Assembly: GCA_900323505.1 (NCBI GenBank) | Contig: OOIN01000031.1 | Coordinates: 62,001-126,000, forward strand | DNA length: 64,000 nt | Direction of reading: 5' to 3' | Source: Ustilago trichophora | Lineage: Eukaryota; Basidiomycota; Ustilaginomycetes; Ustilaginales; Ustilaginaceae | Notes under the pieces: generated by a model | What the model saw: only the letters and a program-made list of their open reading frames with translations | Databases searched by the model: none | What the model was told of the DNA's origin: nothing | Program-made: the position numbers and the translations under genes | Shown: one piece after another, positions 20,631 to 29,716 of the stretch | How the letters are laid out: the number at the start of each line of letters is the position of its first letter | Position numbering within the stretch: the stretch's first letter is position 1

Positions 20631-23528
20631 ATGGATTCACGCCAGAGTTCTGGCCACAAGCACACTGAAAATATCGGCACGAGCGACGACACGACGTACA
20701 CCCAGGGCTCGATTCCCAATTCTCAAACGCTTGGTGCCACTCCAAACGTTCCCCAACACGATCTCTCCTTGATTACACAGTCTCAGGGCGGATACACTTT
20801 AGATGCAGAGTCGATAACGGCTTGTCCCTCCTCCTCCTGGCTCGGCGTTCACAGGCACATGGCGCTCCTCTTACCTCCAGCGCCGTCAATGACGGCGAAA
20901 CCGCTTCCTGTCACTATGGCGATGCAAACCAATACATGGTACTGTGCCGCGCTGGCGGGATATCCCCCACCAGGTACTATCGAGGAACAATTGCTGCCGG
21001 CACAGTCACTAGACGGACAGATGCCTCGTACTCTGTTGGCGCAAGACAGCACGCTTTTTCCACCTGCGCCCGAGTCGATGCCCGGCAAGCTAGCACTTGA
21101 CATTCGACAAATCCCACGCTTCACATCGCAGGCGCTGTGGTTGCAAGGACAGAGTGAGCAAGAGCAGAGCGAGACGTTTGCGCGAGACGTATCAGCGTCG
21201 CTACGGAGAAGCCTGCCCTCCGATGAGCAGAATTCAGAAGCGACAGTGTCAATCGGTCACGCTGGCCAATGCGTCCAAAATCCCTTCGTTGGATCGAGTG
21301 GACTCGAGCTACATGGTCTTGCAGGCGCGGTCGAGACTCTTGCACCTTTTCAAGACTATAGAACCCCGCTTCAGCTCTCACCATTTCATGCACAAGCCGC
21401 GGATCAGCTTGCAGTCGACAAGTCGGCTACGTCTGGTGGCAATCTCGCGTCACTGTTTCGATCGGACGTGACCGATGGGGGCCTGCCGAGCTGGGATGCT
21501 TCGATACCACATACAGCACCAGGTCCATCCGGTTCTTTGGGTCTGTTTATCCCCGCAGAGAGCCAAATGACGCTACCTTCGGTTTTTCAAACCGTCCTTC
21601 CGTCTGTTGATTCGCAGTCAATAGCCTCAAGACCTTCGGATGGTACCATGAAAATGCCCCCCGTAGCTTCCGGGAGCGGAAGTGCATTGGCATCAGCGCA
21701 AAAAGCTCCAACTTCCAAGCGATACTCTCTGAGCACCGTAGAACAGGCGGAACAGCAGATGCTCGACTACAAAAGAACCTTGACAGACGCACACACAGGT
21801 CGACTCGGCGGACTTCTTGGCCTTCCTCATCCATTGCCTCCAACTTCTCAGCACGATCCGACAAGCGGCCTCTCCTCAGCCACGTACCAGGCTCAAGTTC
21901 AAGATGCTCACCTCCCGTTGAGCTCACCTGCTTCCGGCCCGTCCCAACAGCCGAGTGTATTGCCAATCTCATCTCCAAGTTGGGATGCGAAGCCAAGCTG
22001 GCGGCCTTCACTACCACGAGAAGTTGTCTCAGCCAGTGTCTTCATCATCAGTCGAGACGACACAATATTGTGGTTCGGTGATTCGATGAAAGCATGCTCC
22101 AACGACGTTCGAGACTTCTGCCTCAACAGCGTAGACTCTGATAATGATGTGAGGTCCGCAGCAGGGTTGAGTGAACAGCGTTTGAAGCTCTCCGACCTGC
22201 TGGCTGATGAGCAAGCAGTAGGATGGTGGCAGCAGGCCTGCAGAGAGGTGCTGTTGAAACAATTGCAGCTTCAACGGCTCTCTCAGCAGCTCTCAGATGG
22301 TGACGAAAGCTTCCAGGCACGGGCGCCATACAAAAAGGAGTTGATCCTTCGGTGGCGGTGTCAGCGAGGTGACGACGTCTTGGTCGAGCTGTCGATCGTT
22401 GCAACAACGATGAAGCGATGTGAAGAGGGCTTGCTGATGGTCAAGGTCAAGCCGGTTTCGATCCCAACAATTGCGAGAGTGTCCTCTCAACGCATGGTAG
22501 CCAACGTCAACATGCGATCGCCTGTTTCCTCGAGAACGAGCGTCCCCGATCAAGCTGTGCAAGGTATTGTGCCTGAAAAGGCCGAATTGAGACTCCTTGT
22601 TTCACGGTATGGACTCGTTCTGCGTGCCTCGTGTCCTCCGCAAACCATGGGTTCGTCGGTCAAGTCCGGCTCACCAGGCTACGAAGCAGAAGCACGAGCG
22701 ACCTTCGCGATTCTCGGAGATGGTGCCAGTATGCCAGTCTTTGGGCAAAGCTTGGTTGACATCCCCAAGCTCACTCCCCTGCTACACGTCGTTGCTCAAG
22801 CAGCAGTCGTCGGACTGGCTCAAACCGTCAAGCTCAACTCGGGCGGTAGGCAGGTCACCGCCGTGGTGCAACCTGTTCTGCGTACTCCTGCTCCCAGTCA
22901 GACAGGCTCTCGGCGCTCGAATGCTCCCGCAGCCAAGGTGTGGGTTTCTCTGTCTGCGGCAGCCACAATCAACAGGCGGCCCAAGTCGAGCTCGAACCTA
23001 GGTAGCTTTTCCGCGTTTATGGGACTGTCGCCATCAGCGCAGCAAAGCTTGAGTCGACCTATTTCACTGGACCGACGCCATAGCGTCCAATCTTTTAGCC
23101 AAAATAGAGACTCTCCTGTACCGGATTTTCATCCCGGACTTTTATTTCAGGGCGATCGCCGAGCCTCGATGGCTTCAGTGTATGCGCACGCCGCGCTAGC
23201 CCAAGCGGCCGCAACAAGGCAGCAACACGCCAAGGTCGCTGACAGCGATAGCGGCCGTTGTATCCAGCCTACTACTCTCGCCCAGTCCCAATTCAAGCAC
23301 ACAGAGCAAACTGTATCAGTGGAAGATTATCTCAGCTTTCTCGTGGCTAAGCTACAGAAGGAAAACCTTCTCCTACGCCAAGAGGTGGAAGCACGCCGAC
23401 GTATGAAGAACTCGCAGATACAATCGCAACCACAGCTGCAGCCCCCAATCAGCAGTCTTGACACCCAGTTCTACAGCCCTCGCAAAGTACCTGGAAGCTG
23501 TCCTAGCGCTCTCCAGTATCTGTCGTAG
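20631..23528 (+). CDS. Large protein with two PAS-like regions and a C-terminal coiled coil
   Basis: A 965-residue protein from the ATG at 20631. Residues 1-460 are Ser/Pro/Gln-rich with no domain I recognise. About 463-610 (VSASVFIISRDDTILWFGDS ... ELILRWRCQRGDDVLVELSI) has the strand-helix-strand rhythm of a PAS fold. About 650-775 (AELRLLVSRYGLVLRASCPP ... VWVSLSAAA) looks like a second one. Neither has the LOV cysteine motif of photoreceptors. A low-complexity region follows, then a short leucine-rich coiled coil at about 895-930 (YLSFLVAKLQKENLLLRQEV). There is no zinc finger or bZIP basic region, so a DNA-binding role is not shown. A sensor or scaffold role is inference only. The very long upstream region suggests complex control. 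Extra upstream exons cannot be excluded. Confidence 0.7.
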   Translation: MDSRQSSGHKHTENIGTSDDTTYTQGSIPNSQTLGATPNVPQHDLSLITQSQGGYTLDAESITACPSSSWLGVHRHMALLLPPAPSMTAKPLPVTMAMQTNTWYCAALAGYPPPGTIEEQLLPAQSLDGQMPRTLLAQDSTLFPPAPESMPGKLALDIRQIPRFTSQALWLQGQSEQEQSETFARDVSASLRRSLPSDEQNSEATVSIGHAGQCVQNPFVGSSGLELHGLAGAVETLAPFQDYRTPLQLSPFHAQAADQLAVDKSATSGGNLASLFRSDVTDGGLPSWDASIPHTAPGPSGSLGLFIPAESQMTLPSVFQTVLPSVDSQSIASRPSDGTMKMPPVASGSGSALASAQKAPTSKRYSLSTVEQAEQQMLDYKRTLTDAHTGRLGGLLGLPHPLPPTSQHDPTSGLSSATYQAQVQDAHLPLSSPASGPSQQPSVLPISSPSWDAKPSWRPSLPREVVSASVFIISRDDTILWFGDSMKACSNDVRDFCLNSVDSDNDVRSAAGLSEQRLKLSDLLADEQAVGWWQQACREVLLKQLQLQRLSQQLSDGDESFQARAPYKKELILRWRCQRGDDVLVELSIVATTMKRCEEGLLMVKVKPVSIPTIARVSSQRMVANVNMRSPVSSRTSVPDQAVQGIVPEKAELRLLVSRYGLVLRASCPPQTMGSSVKSGSPGYEAEARATFAILGDGASMPVFGQSLVDIPKLTPLLHVVAQAAVVGLAQTVKLNSGGRQVTAVVQPVLRTPAPSQTGSRRSNAPAAKVWVSLSAAATINRRPKSSSNLGSFSAFMGLSPSAQQSLSRPISLDRRHSVQSFSQNRDSPVPDFHPGLLFQGDRRASMASVYAHAALAQAAATRQQHAKVADSDSGRCIQPTTLAQSQFKHTEQTVSVEDYLSFLVAKLQKENLLLRQEVEARRRMKNSQIQSQPQLQPPISSLDTQFYSPRKVPGSCPSALQYLS

Positions 23529-23839
23529 GCTTGCTGACCCAAACTCTCGTAGTTTCTTAGTCTCCTACCATGACATTTTGTACTAAAGAGCACCGCTCAC
23601 TGTATTTTACTAATCGTATTCTCTATTCGTGTAATCATACAACAACCACGCCCGAGCTCGTAAACTTCGGAATAGAAGTTTCGTAATGGAAGATTCGTGT
23701 TTCCACAAAGCTGGACCTTGTTGTCTTTGACGAGCGGTGACATACAAGCAGGTTCGGGTCTGCTTGGACTGAAACAGCTGTAGGGGCTTTGATAGTGTCT
23801 ATATCTATGCTTGGGTTCTTTTGGGAGCAACAGGTGCAC
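23529..23839. other. 3' flank of the PAS-like gene, upstream of tRNA-Tyr
   Basis: No exon or repeat recognised. Confidence 0.5.
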
Positions 23840-23945
23840 CCGGACATAGCTCAGTTGGAAGTAGCGATGGTTTGTAATTGGAAACCCTAATCCGGTATTA
23901 ACGGAAAAGCACCATAGGTCGCCGGTTCGATTCCGGCTGTCCGGA
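23840..23945 (+). tRNA. tRNA-Tyr (anticodon GUA) with a 32-nt intron
   Basis: Exon 1 is 23840-23877, the intron 23878-23909, exon 2 23910-23945, for a 74-nt mature tRNA before CCA addition. The acceptor stem CCGGACA pairs fully with TGTCCGG and is followed by discriminator A. The D arm starts TAGCTCAGTTGG (A box, 23847-23858). The anticodon stem ATGGT pairs with ACCAT around loop TTGTAAC with anticodon GTA. The T arm is GCCGG-TTCGATT-CCGGC and contains the B box GGTTCGATTCC at 23924-23934. The intron sits one base 3' of the anticodon, the canonical nuclear position, and nuclear tRNA-Tyr genes usually carry an intron. A T6 terminator follows. Confidence 0.95.
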
Positions 23946-23949
23946 CTCC

Positions 23950-23955
23950 TTTTTT
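23950..23955 (+). terminator. RNA polymerase III terminator of tRNA-Tyr
   Basis: Six T residues starting five bases after the discriminator base. Confidence 0.85.
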
Positions 23956-24594
23956 GGCATTTGTTTTGGTCCACAACCTTCAGACTTAGACATTGCATGC
24001 ATGAGCAGCCATAGCGCTGAGCATGGGCTGGCTTCGCAAGAGGGGCCTGCAAGGGGTTCTGCGAACGAGGTTGAGTACGGTCTCTCAAAAGAAGAGGTCA
24101 AGCGCAATTGTGCTCTTTGCCGGTTGAGCCGGCGCAGTATTAGCCGGCTATTTGAATGAGCTAAAAAGAGCGTGATGCGACACAGTAACCTTGACATGTG
24201 CTGCTGCATTTTTGGTTCACAAAGTCAAGTGTGACAGATTATGTGCTACAGAGTGACACATCTCGTGTTGGACCTTCCAACAAAATGGCTTTTGCTGGTC
24301 AGCACTCTTCTTGCGACCTTATCCTCGATCTCCCCCACCCCCACATTTCTTGCACAGAGCAGACCCTTCCTGCTCGGCCTGATTCCATCTTGCCGGCCGG
24401 CCCACAAGCTCACTCCCCCTCCGAACACCACTTTCTCGACACAGCTTCTGACTGATCTGAGCTGCTCCTTCAAACCGGCGTTCTTTTGCTAGATTGCATA
24501 GACTGCGGTCCTCTTCCGACTCCTAGAGTGCCGCTCAGCCGTTTGACTCAAGTCGGCGCTCGGCCATTGATAATCAGAAGCAGGGTCGACTTCG
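23956..24594. other. Upstream region of VWA8
   Basis: About 640 bp. It has a small GC-rich inverted repeat around 24119-24133 (GCCGG...CCGGC) and C/T-rich sequence from about 24320 that suits a promoter. No gene recognised. Confidence 0.5.
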
Positions 24595-27500
24595 ATGCGG
24601 CTTTGGCTGTCCAGTAGAGCACCTGGCACGTCTACTTATATCACTGCGCACTCCATCACGGCACGAAGCAGCCCATTCCTCCGTCCTCTTCACCTCCTCC
24701 ATCGTCCAGCTCCCGAGACTCTACAGGCTCGGTACAGGCGCAGAGCTGTCGCTACCATGTCCGACGACTCAAACTCAACGTCTGCGGGCAAGCGAAGGAT
24801 CGAAACCATCGGCCGACACGTCCAGTCAGTCGCTCCTATCACCACCACCTCCACCGCGCAATCACCTCGTCCCTTACCCAGCCAAGACGCTGCCTTCAAC
24901 GATGACCGCGAAAAGCTAGGCACTTTTACACTCGGACCCAACGTGACCATTCCTGTCTTCCGCCCCAAACATCCGGAGCGTCTTCCGTCGGATCGTCTGT
25001 TACTCAACCTTGACGATCCCATCGCCCTTGAGCATCTCGAGTTCTTGGCGAAAAAATGGCAGCTTGGCCAGGACGTCTTCCTCCTCTCTCCTCCTGGCCC
25101 TTATGCTCGAAGGCTGAGTCTCACCTTCGCCTCGCTTATCCAGCTTCCCTTTGAGTACGTCTCCTTCCATCGCGATGTCGGTGAGGCTGAGCTACTTCAG
25201 ACCAGAAGCTTGTCTGCTGGTGGCAATCTCGTCTTTGAGGACGGTCCTGTCATCCGAGCCATGAAAAACGGCCACCTCCTCATCCTCGAGGGCGTCGAAA
25301 AGGCCGAGCGAGGTGTGACACCCATCATCAACAATATCCTCGAGAACCGCGAGCAGAACCTTGCAGATGGTCGTCATCTCATCCCCGCCGAGAAGCTCGA
25401 CTCATTCCAAAAGGAAGAGGCCCAACACAAGGATGGCAAGTCGAGCCGCTTTATCCCCGTACATCCCGATTTCCGTGTCATTGCTACCGGTGTTCCCGTA
25501 CCTCCCTACCGCGGCTACCCATTGGATCCTCCTTTCCGTTCCCGTTTCCAGGCACGTTGGATCGAAGGCTCAGTACAGTCTACTGTACCTCTGCCCGAGA
25601 ATCTCTCGGAAGACACACAGCAGCTCCGTTCGCGCTGGAGCCAGTGGGCCGCTCTCCTCCGCTACCATACCACGCTAGCTCAAGGCAATGATGTCATTCC
25701 ACCGACCTCGCGACTTCCCAATCTTCCAACCACTGCTCTGCCGCTCCTCACCGACATTGTCAGTACCTTCCCACCCACAAAGTCACTCGTCAGTCTCGAT
25801 TTTGACGAGAACGATCCCATTCTTCCAAAGTGGCCGCGCGACCTTCCTGAGGAGGCCAAGGATGTCGAAACCAGCGCATCCACCTTGGCTCTGCTGAGCT
25901 CAGCATATCCACAAGTATTTGGGTTGGACGCAGAGAAGCGCAAGACCCTCGACTCGCTCCTCGGCCAGCTTCAGATTCACGAGCAGCAAGGCGAAGGTGC
26001 CGATCAGGACACTCTCTCTGCCACCGGGTTTATGGGTTACCTCGTCGACAGCATCGAGAGAGTCTCGCCGACTATCGCCAAGATCACCTTTGCTCACGTA
26101 ACAGGCGCTGCACCCAACGTCTCGATCGAGGCTCCCTGCGGTGCTTTGGACCTGGCTCCTGTACCGAGGCTGGGTGACACCACCTTTTTTGGCGAACAGC
26201 TCATAGTAACTCCCAGGGTGCTTTCAATCTATAGCAGGCTGCTGCAACTCCACGCACTTGGCAGAGACATTTGCCTTGTCCCCGCCAATAAGGCACCGGT
26301 TCCAGACAAGCCAGGTGCGGCTTCTACATCGGACCCTCTGGCTGCTGCTGCACACCAGCCTTCCTCGTCAACCACAACCTGCATCAGCCTCATGGCGGCT
26401 ACACTCGGATACGCATTCGAGTCTGTTTGGCTATGGAAGGATCTCGGCGGTGGCGAACTTTTGATGCGCAGATCAACTGCCAAGGACGGCAGTACAACAT
26501 GGGAACCTGCTCCTCTCGTCCGTGGCGCCATGCAGGGCAAGCTCATTCACCTTGCTGGCGTTGACGTTCTCGGCCCTACGCTCGGTAGCCTGTCTAGACT
26601 CTTGCAGGATCGACAGTTGGAGCTGTGGAATGGTGCCCGTATGACTGAAGGTGAACCAACCCCCTTGCCTGACCAGGAGTCTGTTGCCCACCCAGCCGAC
26701 CTGTTGACAGGCCCAACCATTGCCGCGGGCGAAATCGTGCCCATTCAGCCCACGTTCCGCGTCGTCGCCACAGCAGCCAAAGCCACCGGTTGGCTCGATG
26801 AGGAAGCCAGCACCTTGTTTGCGATCTGCAGCACTCGCGCTATGGACGAGGACGAAGAGCGCCATATTGTTCTCTCTCGCGTTGGGCTTTCAGAGCCTAC
26901 ATCCGACATGAAGCGACTGTTCCAATTTATCAATCGCTATCGCTCCCTCAGTGCTGATCCTAATCTCGGCCTGGCCAAGTCTCGAAGACTCGGTACCAGG
27001 CAAGTAATTCGCATGGCCTCCCGACTGGCCCGTTGGGAAGAGGACTGCGATGTACACGGCCTTATCTGGCGAAGCTTGCTCGTAGATTTCCTTCCCATCA
27101 CCGTGCGCGAGGTCATTGCCAACCTGCTAAGCGAGTGTGGCATCTTCAAGCCTGGCACCGAGGGAGCGTTCCAGTTCGTTCCCCGTCTCTGGATCGGCGA
27201 CCCGCAGATCATTGAGCCGGCTGATGGCGACGGTGCAGGCACACTCGACTTCGCCGCCTCCGACGGCTCTGATCGCGAGTATCCCGTCCGCTCAATCCCG
27301 CGCTACGACGCAAACAAGCTCGACCCAGAGGGTAAGACGCTCATTCCTGACCTCGGTGGAAGCTTCTACAACAATGCGCAGCAGAGCAGCCTCATTCGCT
27401 CCTTCGCCGAAGATCTGGTGTTGCTCAATGAGCACCTCCTTCTCATGGGCTCTCAGGGTACGGGTAAGAACAAGATCATCGACCGCACGCTCGAGCTTCT

Positions 27501-29535
27501 CGGTCGTCCACGAGAATATATCCAGATGAACCGCGATTCCACCGTCGCCGGTTTGCTTCAGCAGATCGCGCTCGAGAAGGGCCAGATTCACTACTACGAT
27601 TCGCCGCTCGTGCGTGCCGTCAAGCTCGGACGTATCTTGGTCGTCGACGAAGCCGATAAGTGCTCCACTGCCGTCTCCGCCGTTTTCAAGAGTCTGGCCG
27701 AGAGAGGCGAGCTGAGTCTCCCTGACGGACGTCGGATTCGACCCGCCAAGGTCGGGGAACGCGCCCGCCTCGCCAAGCAGCAGCAGGCTGTCGAAAAAGC
27801 TGGCGGAGATATCCTGGTTCACCCCGACTTCCGCCTGGTCCTACTGTCTAACCGACCCGGCTGGCCCTTCTTTGGTAACAACTTTATCGAAGTCATTGGC
27901 GAAGGCTTCAGCTGCTATGCGGTGGCCAACCCTGACATTGAGTCCGAAGTGCGCCTGCTCAAAGCCGCAGCCCCCAACGTCGACGTCGACCTCCTCCGTC
28001 GTCTCGATCTAGCCTTCCACGACCTCCGCGCTGGATTTGAATCTGGCTTAATCAACCACCCCTACTCTCTCCGCGAACTTCTCCACCTCGTAGCTCACAT
28101 GCAAAAGTACCCTGACGAATCGCTTTCCTCCGTCCTCCTCAACACCCTGTCTTTCGACCTGCACCGACCCGAGTCCATCCGCTGGGTAGTAGAGACGCTT
28201 CGCAAGCGCAACCTACCCATCGAGCAGCTTTCTCTCGAGGTGCTTCGCGAACAGGATCTGGAACGTCTCCGCAAAGCCGAAAAGGACGCCAAGAACGGGC
28301 TCAAAGTCGAATTCCACCCCGGGAAAGAAGACTACGACCCTACCAAATCTGGCCGCGCCACCCACCTCAACAAACCCAAAGAGGGCAAAGTGGACGCAGA
28401 CAACGAGCCTCATGTTGGCGGCAACACGTGGAAGGGCGGAACAGGTGGCCGCGATACGATGGGTCTTGGCGGACGTGGTGGCTATGGTCGCCAATACAGC
28501 GGGCACAAGATTCACCAGATTTCCAAGGAGCTCAAGAACGATGTTCCAGAGCATCTGAAGAAGCAAGCTCGCGAGATGGCAAGGGAAGCCTTGGAAAAGG
28601 AGCTCCGGGAGAATGGAATGCAGCCTCACGAAGCGGTAAACTTGCACGAGATGAAGCAAAAGGTCGCTTCTCAGGTTCAGCATCTCTCCAACGTGCTGAA
28701 CGATCTCAAAGCCAACCGATATGAACGCTCGTGGCTGACTCGACAGCAGGAAGGAGAGCTTGACGAGCGTCGACTTTCAGAAGGACTCGCCGGAGAACGT
28801 GGTATCTTCAAGCGTCGCGCAGAGATGCCACCCGATCCGGGTGCACCTCAGGTGAAACCAAAGCGCATTCGAATCGTCCTTGACCTGTCCGCCAGTATGT
28901 ACCACATGCAGTTTGACGGTCGCCTCGAACGAGAGCTCGAAGTAGCGCTTATGGTTATGCAAGCCTTTAGCCGTACCGAAGACTCCTCCGAAAGATTCGC
29001 GGTAGACATCGTAGGTCACAGTGGAGACGAGGATATGATTCCACTTGTCGACGTTGGCGCTATGCCCAAAACCGATGGCGACATGTATCGCATCCTTCGC
29101 GCCGTCGTTTCTCACACCCAGTACTGCGATTCGGGTGACAATACATTGAAGTGTATCGAAAAGTCCATTCGTCAAGTCAAGCGCCCTCTCGCCACAGACC
29201 CAAACCACTCTTCAGTCAAACTGGACAACACCACAGCTACAGGCGTAAGCGCCCCCATCGTGGAAGAAGACCCCTCGACAAGCCCCATGGATGACTACTT
29301 TGTCATCGTTCTCTCCGACGCCAATCTCTCCAGATACGGCATCACTCACCAGAGACTGGCCCAACTCCTCAGACTAGACCCCCAAGTCAAAACGAGCCTC
29401 ATATTCATCGACAAGGGCCACGAAGCTCTACATTTGGCCAAACAGCTGCCCACCCAGACGCACGTCGCCAGGGAGACCAAGGATATCCCTCGTATCCTCA
29501 GCAATATCCTCACCAGCGTCGTCCAGAATTCGTAA
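24595..29535 (+). CDS. VWA8: VWA8-type giant AAA ATPase with C-terminal VWA domain
   Basis: A 1,646-residue intronless protein of the VWA8 family, a mitochondrial dynein-like AAA protein in animals whose exact role is unsettled. The N-terminus (about 1-54) is Arg/Ser/His-rich and nearly free of acidic residues, a likely presequence. Several AAA modules follow. The first (from about residue 157) has an altered P-loop (SPPGPYARR). A middle module begins near SLMAATLGYAFESVWLWKDL. A later module has Walker A GSQGTGKNK at about 955 and Walker B ILVVDEADK at about 1014. A Gly-rich hinge (about 1275-1305) and a long charged helical part lead to the VWA domain (about 1422-1646), with the metal-site motif DLSASM. 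Size and domain order match the family well. Confidence 0.9.
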   Translation: MRLWLSSRAPGTSTYITAHSITARSSPFLRPLHLLHRPAPETLQARYRRRAVATMSDDSNSTSAGKRRIETIGRHVQSVAPITTTSTAQSPRPLPSQDAAFNDDREKLGTFTLGPNVTIPVFRPKHPERLPSDRLLLNLDDPIALEHLEFLAKKWQLGQDVFLLSPPGPYARRLSLTFASLIQLPFEYVSFHRDVGEAELLQTRSLSAGGNLVFEDGPVIRAMKNGHLLILEGVEKAERGVTPIINNILENREQNLADGRHLIPAEKLDSFQKEEAQHKDGKSSRFIPVHPDFRVIATGVPVPPYRGYPLDPPFRSRFQARWIEGSVQSTVPLPENLSEDTQQLRSRWSQWAALLRYHTTLAQGNDVIPPTSRLPNLPTTALPLLTDIVSTFPPTKSLVSLDFDENDPILPKWPRDLPEEAKDVETSASTLALLSSAYPQVFGLDAEKRKTLDSLLGQLQIHEQQGEGADQDTLSATGFMGYLVDSIERVSPTIAKITFAHVTGAAPNVSIEAPCGALDLAPVPRLGDTTFFGEQLIVTPRVLSIYSRLLQLHALGRDICLVPANKAPVPDKPGAASTSDPLAAAAHQPSSSTTTCISLMAATLGYAFESVWLWKDLGGGELLMRRSTAKDGSTTWEPAPLVRGAMQGKLIHLAGVDVLGPTLGSLSRLLQDRQLELWNGARMTEGEPTPLPDQESVAHPADLLTGPTIAAGEIVPIQPTFRVVATAAKATGWLDEEASTLFAICSTRAMDEDEERHIVLSRVGLSEPTSDMKRLFQFINRYRSLSADPNLGLAKSRRLGTRQVIRMASRLARWEEDCDVHGLIWRSLLVDFLPITVREVIANLLSECGIFKPGTEGAFQFVPRLWIGDPQIIEPADGDGAGTLDFAASDGSDREYPVRSIPRYDANKLDPEGKTLIPDLGGSFYNNAQQSSLIRSFAEDLVLLNEHLLLMGSQGTGKNKIIDRTLELLGRPREYIQMNRDSTVAGLLQQIALEKGQIHYYDSPLVRAVKLGRILVVDEADKCSTAVSAVFKSLAERGELSLPDGRRIRPAKVGERARLAKQQQAVEKAGGDILVHPDFRLVLLSNRPGWPFFGNNFIEVIGEGFSCYAVANPDIESEVRLLKAAAPNVDVDLLRRLDLAFHDLRAGFESGLINHPYSLRELLHLVAHMQKYPDESLSSVLLNTLSFDLHRPESIRWVVETLRKRNLPIEQLSLEVLREQDLERLRKAEKDAKNGLKVEFHPGKEDYDPTKSGRATHLNKPKEGKVDADNEPHVGGNTWKGGTGGRDTMGLGGRGGYGRQYSGHKIHQISKELKNDVPEHLKKQAREMAREALEKELRENGMQPHEAVNLHEMKQKVASQVQHLSNVLNDLKANRYERSWLTRQQEGELDERRLSEGLAGERGIFKRRAEMPPDPGAPQVKPKRIRIVLDLSASMYHMQFDGRLERELEVALMVMQAFSRTEDSSERFAVDIVGHSGDEDMIPLVDVGAMPKTDGDMYRILRAVVSHTQYCDSGDNTLKCIEKSIRQVKRPLATDPNHSSVKLDNTTATGVSAPIVEEDPSTSPMDDYFVIVLSDANLSRYGITHQRLAQLLRLDPQVKTSLIFIDKGHEALHLAKQLPTQTHVARETKDIPRILSNILTSVVQNS

Positions 29536-29716
29536 GCTGAAAACAGCGTTGAACACTGGCTTGCAACTCTGTATTTTTTTTTAAGATGAGAAACAGAACG
29601 TCGAATAGAATTGAATCATTCCGACATCGATCGAGTGTGTGCTCAACAATAAAAGTGAAAAGTGAGGCTGAGCTGCTGCCGCTCTGAAGATCCGGTGCGA
29701 AGCTCAGGGCAGGCCT

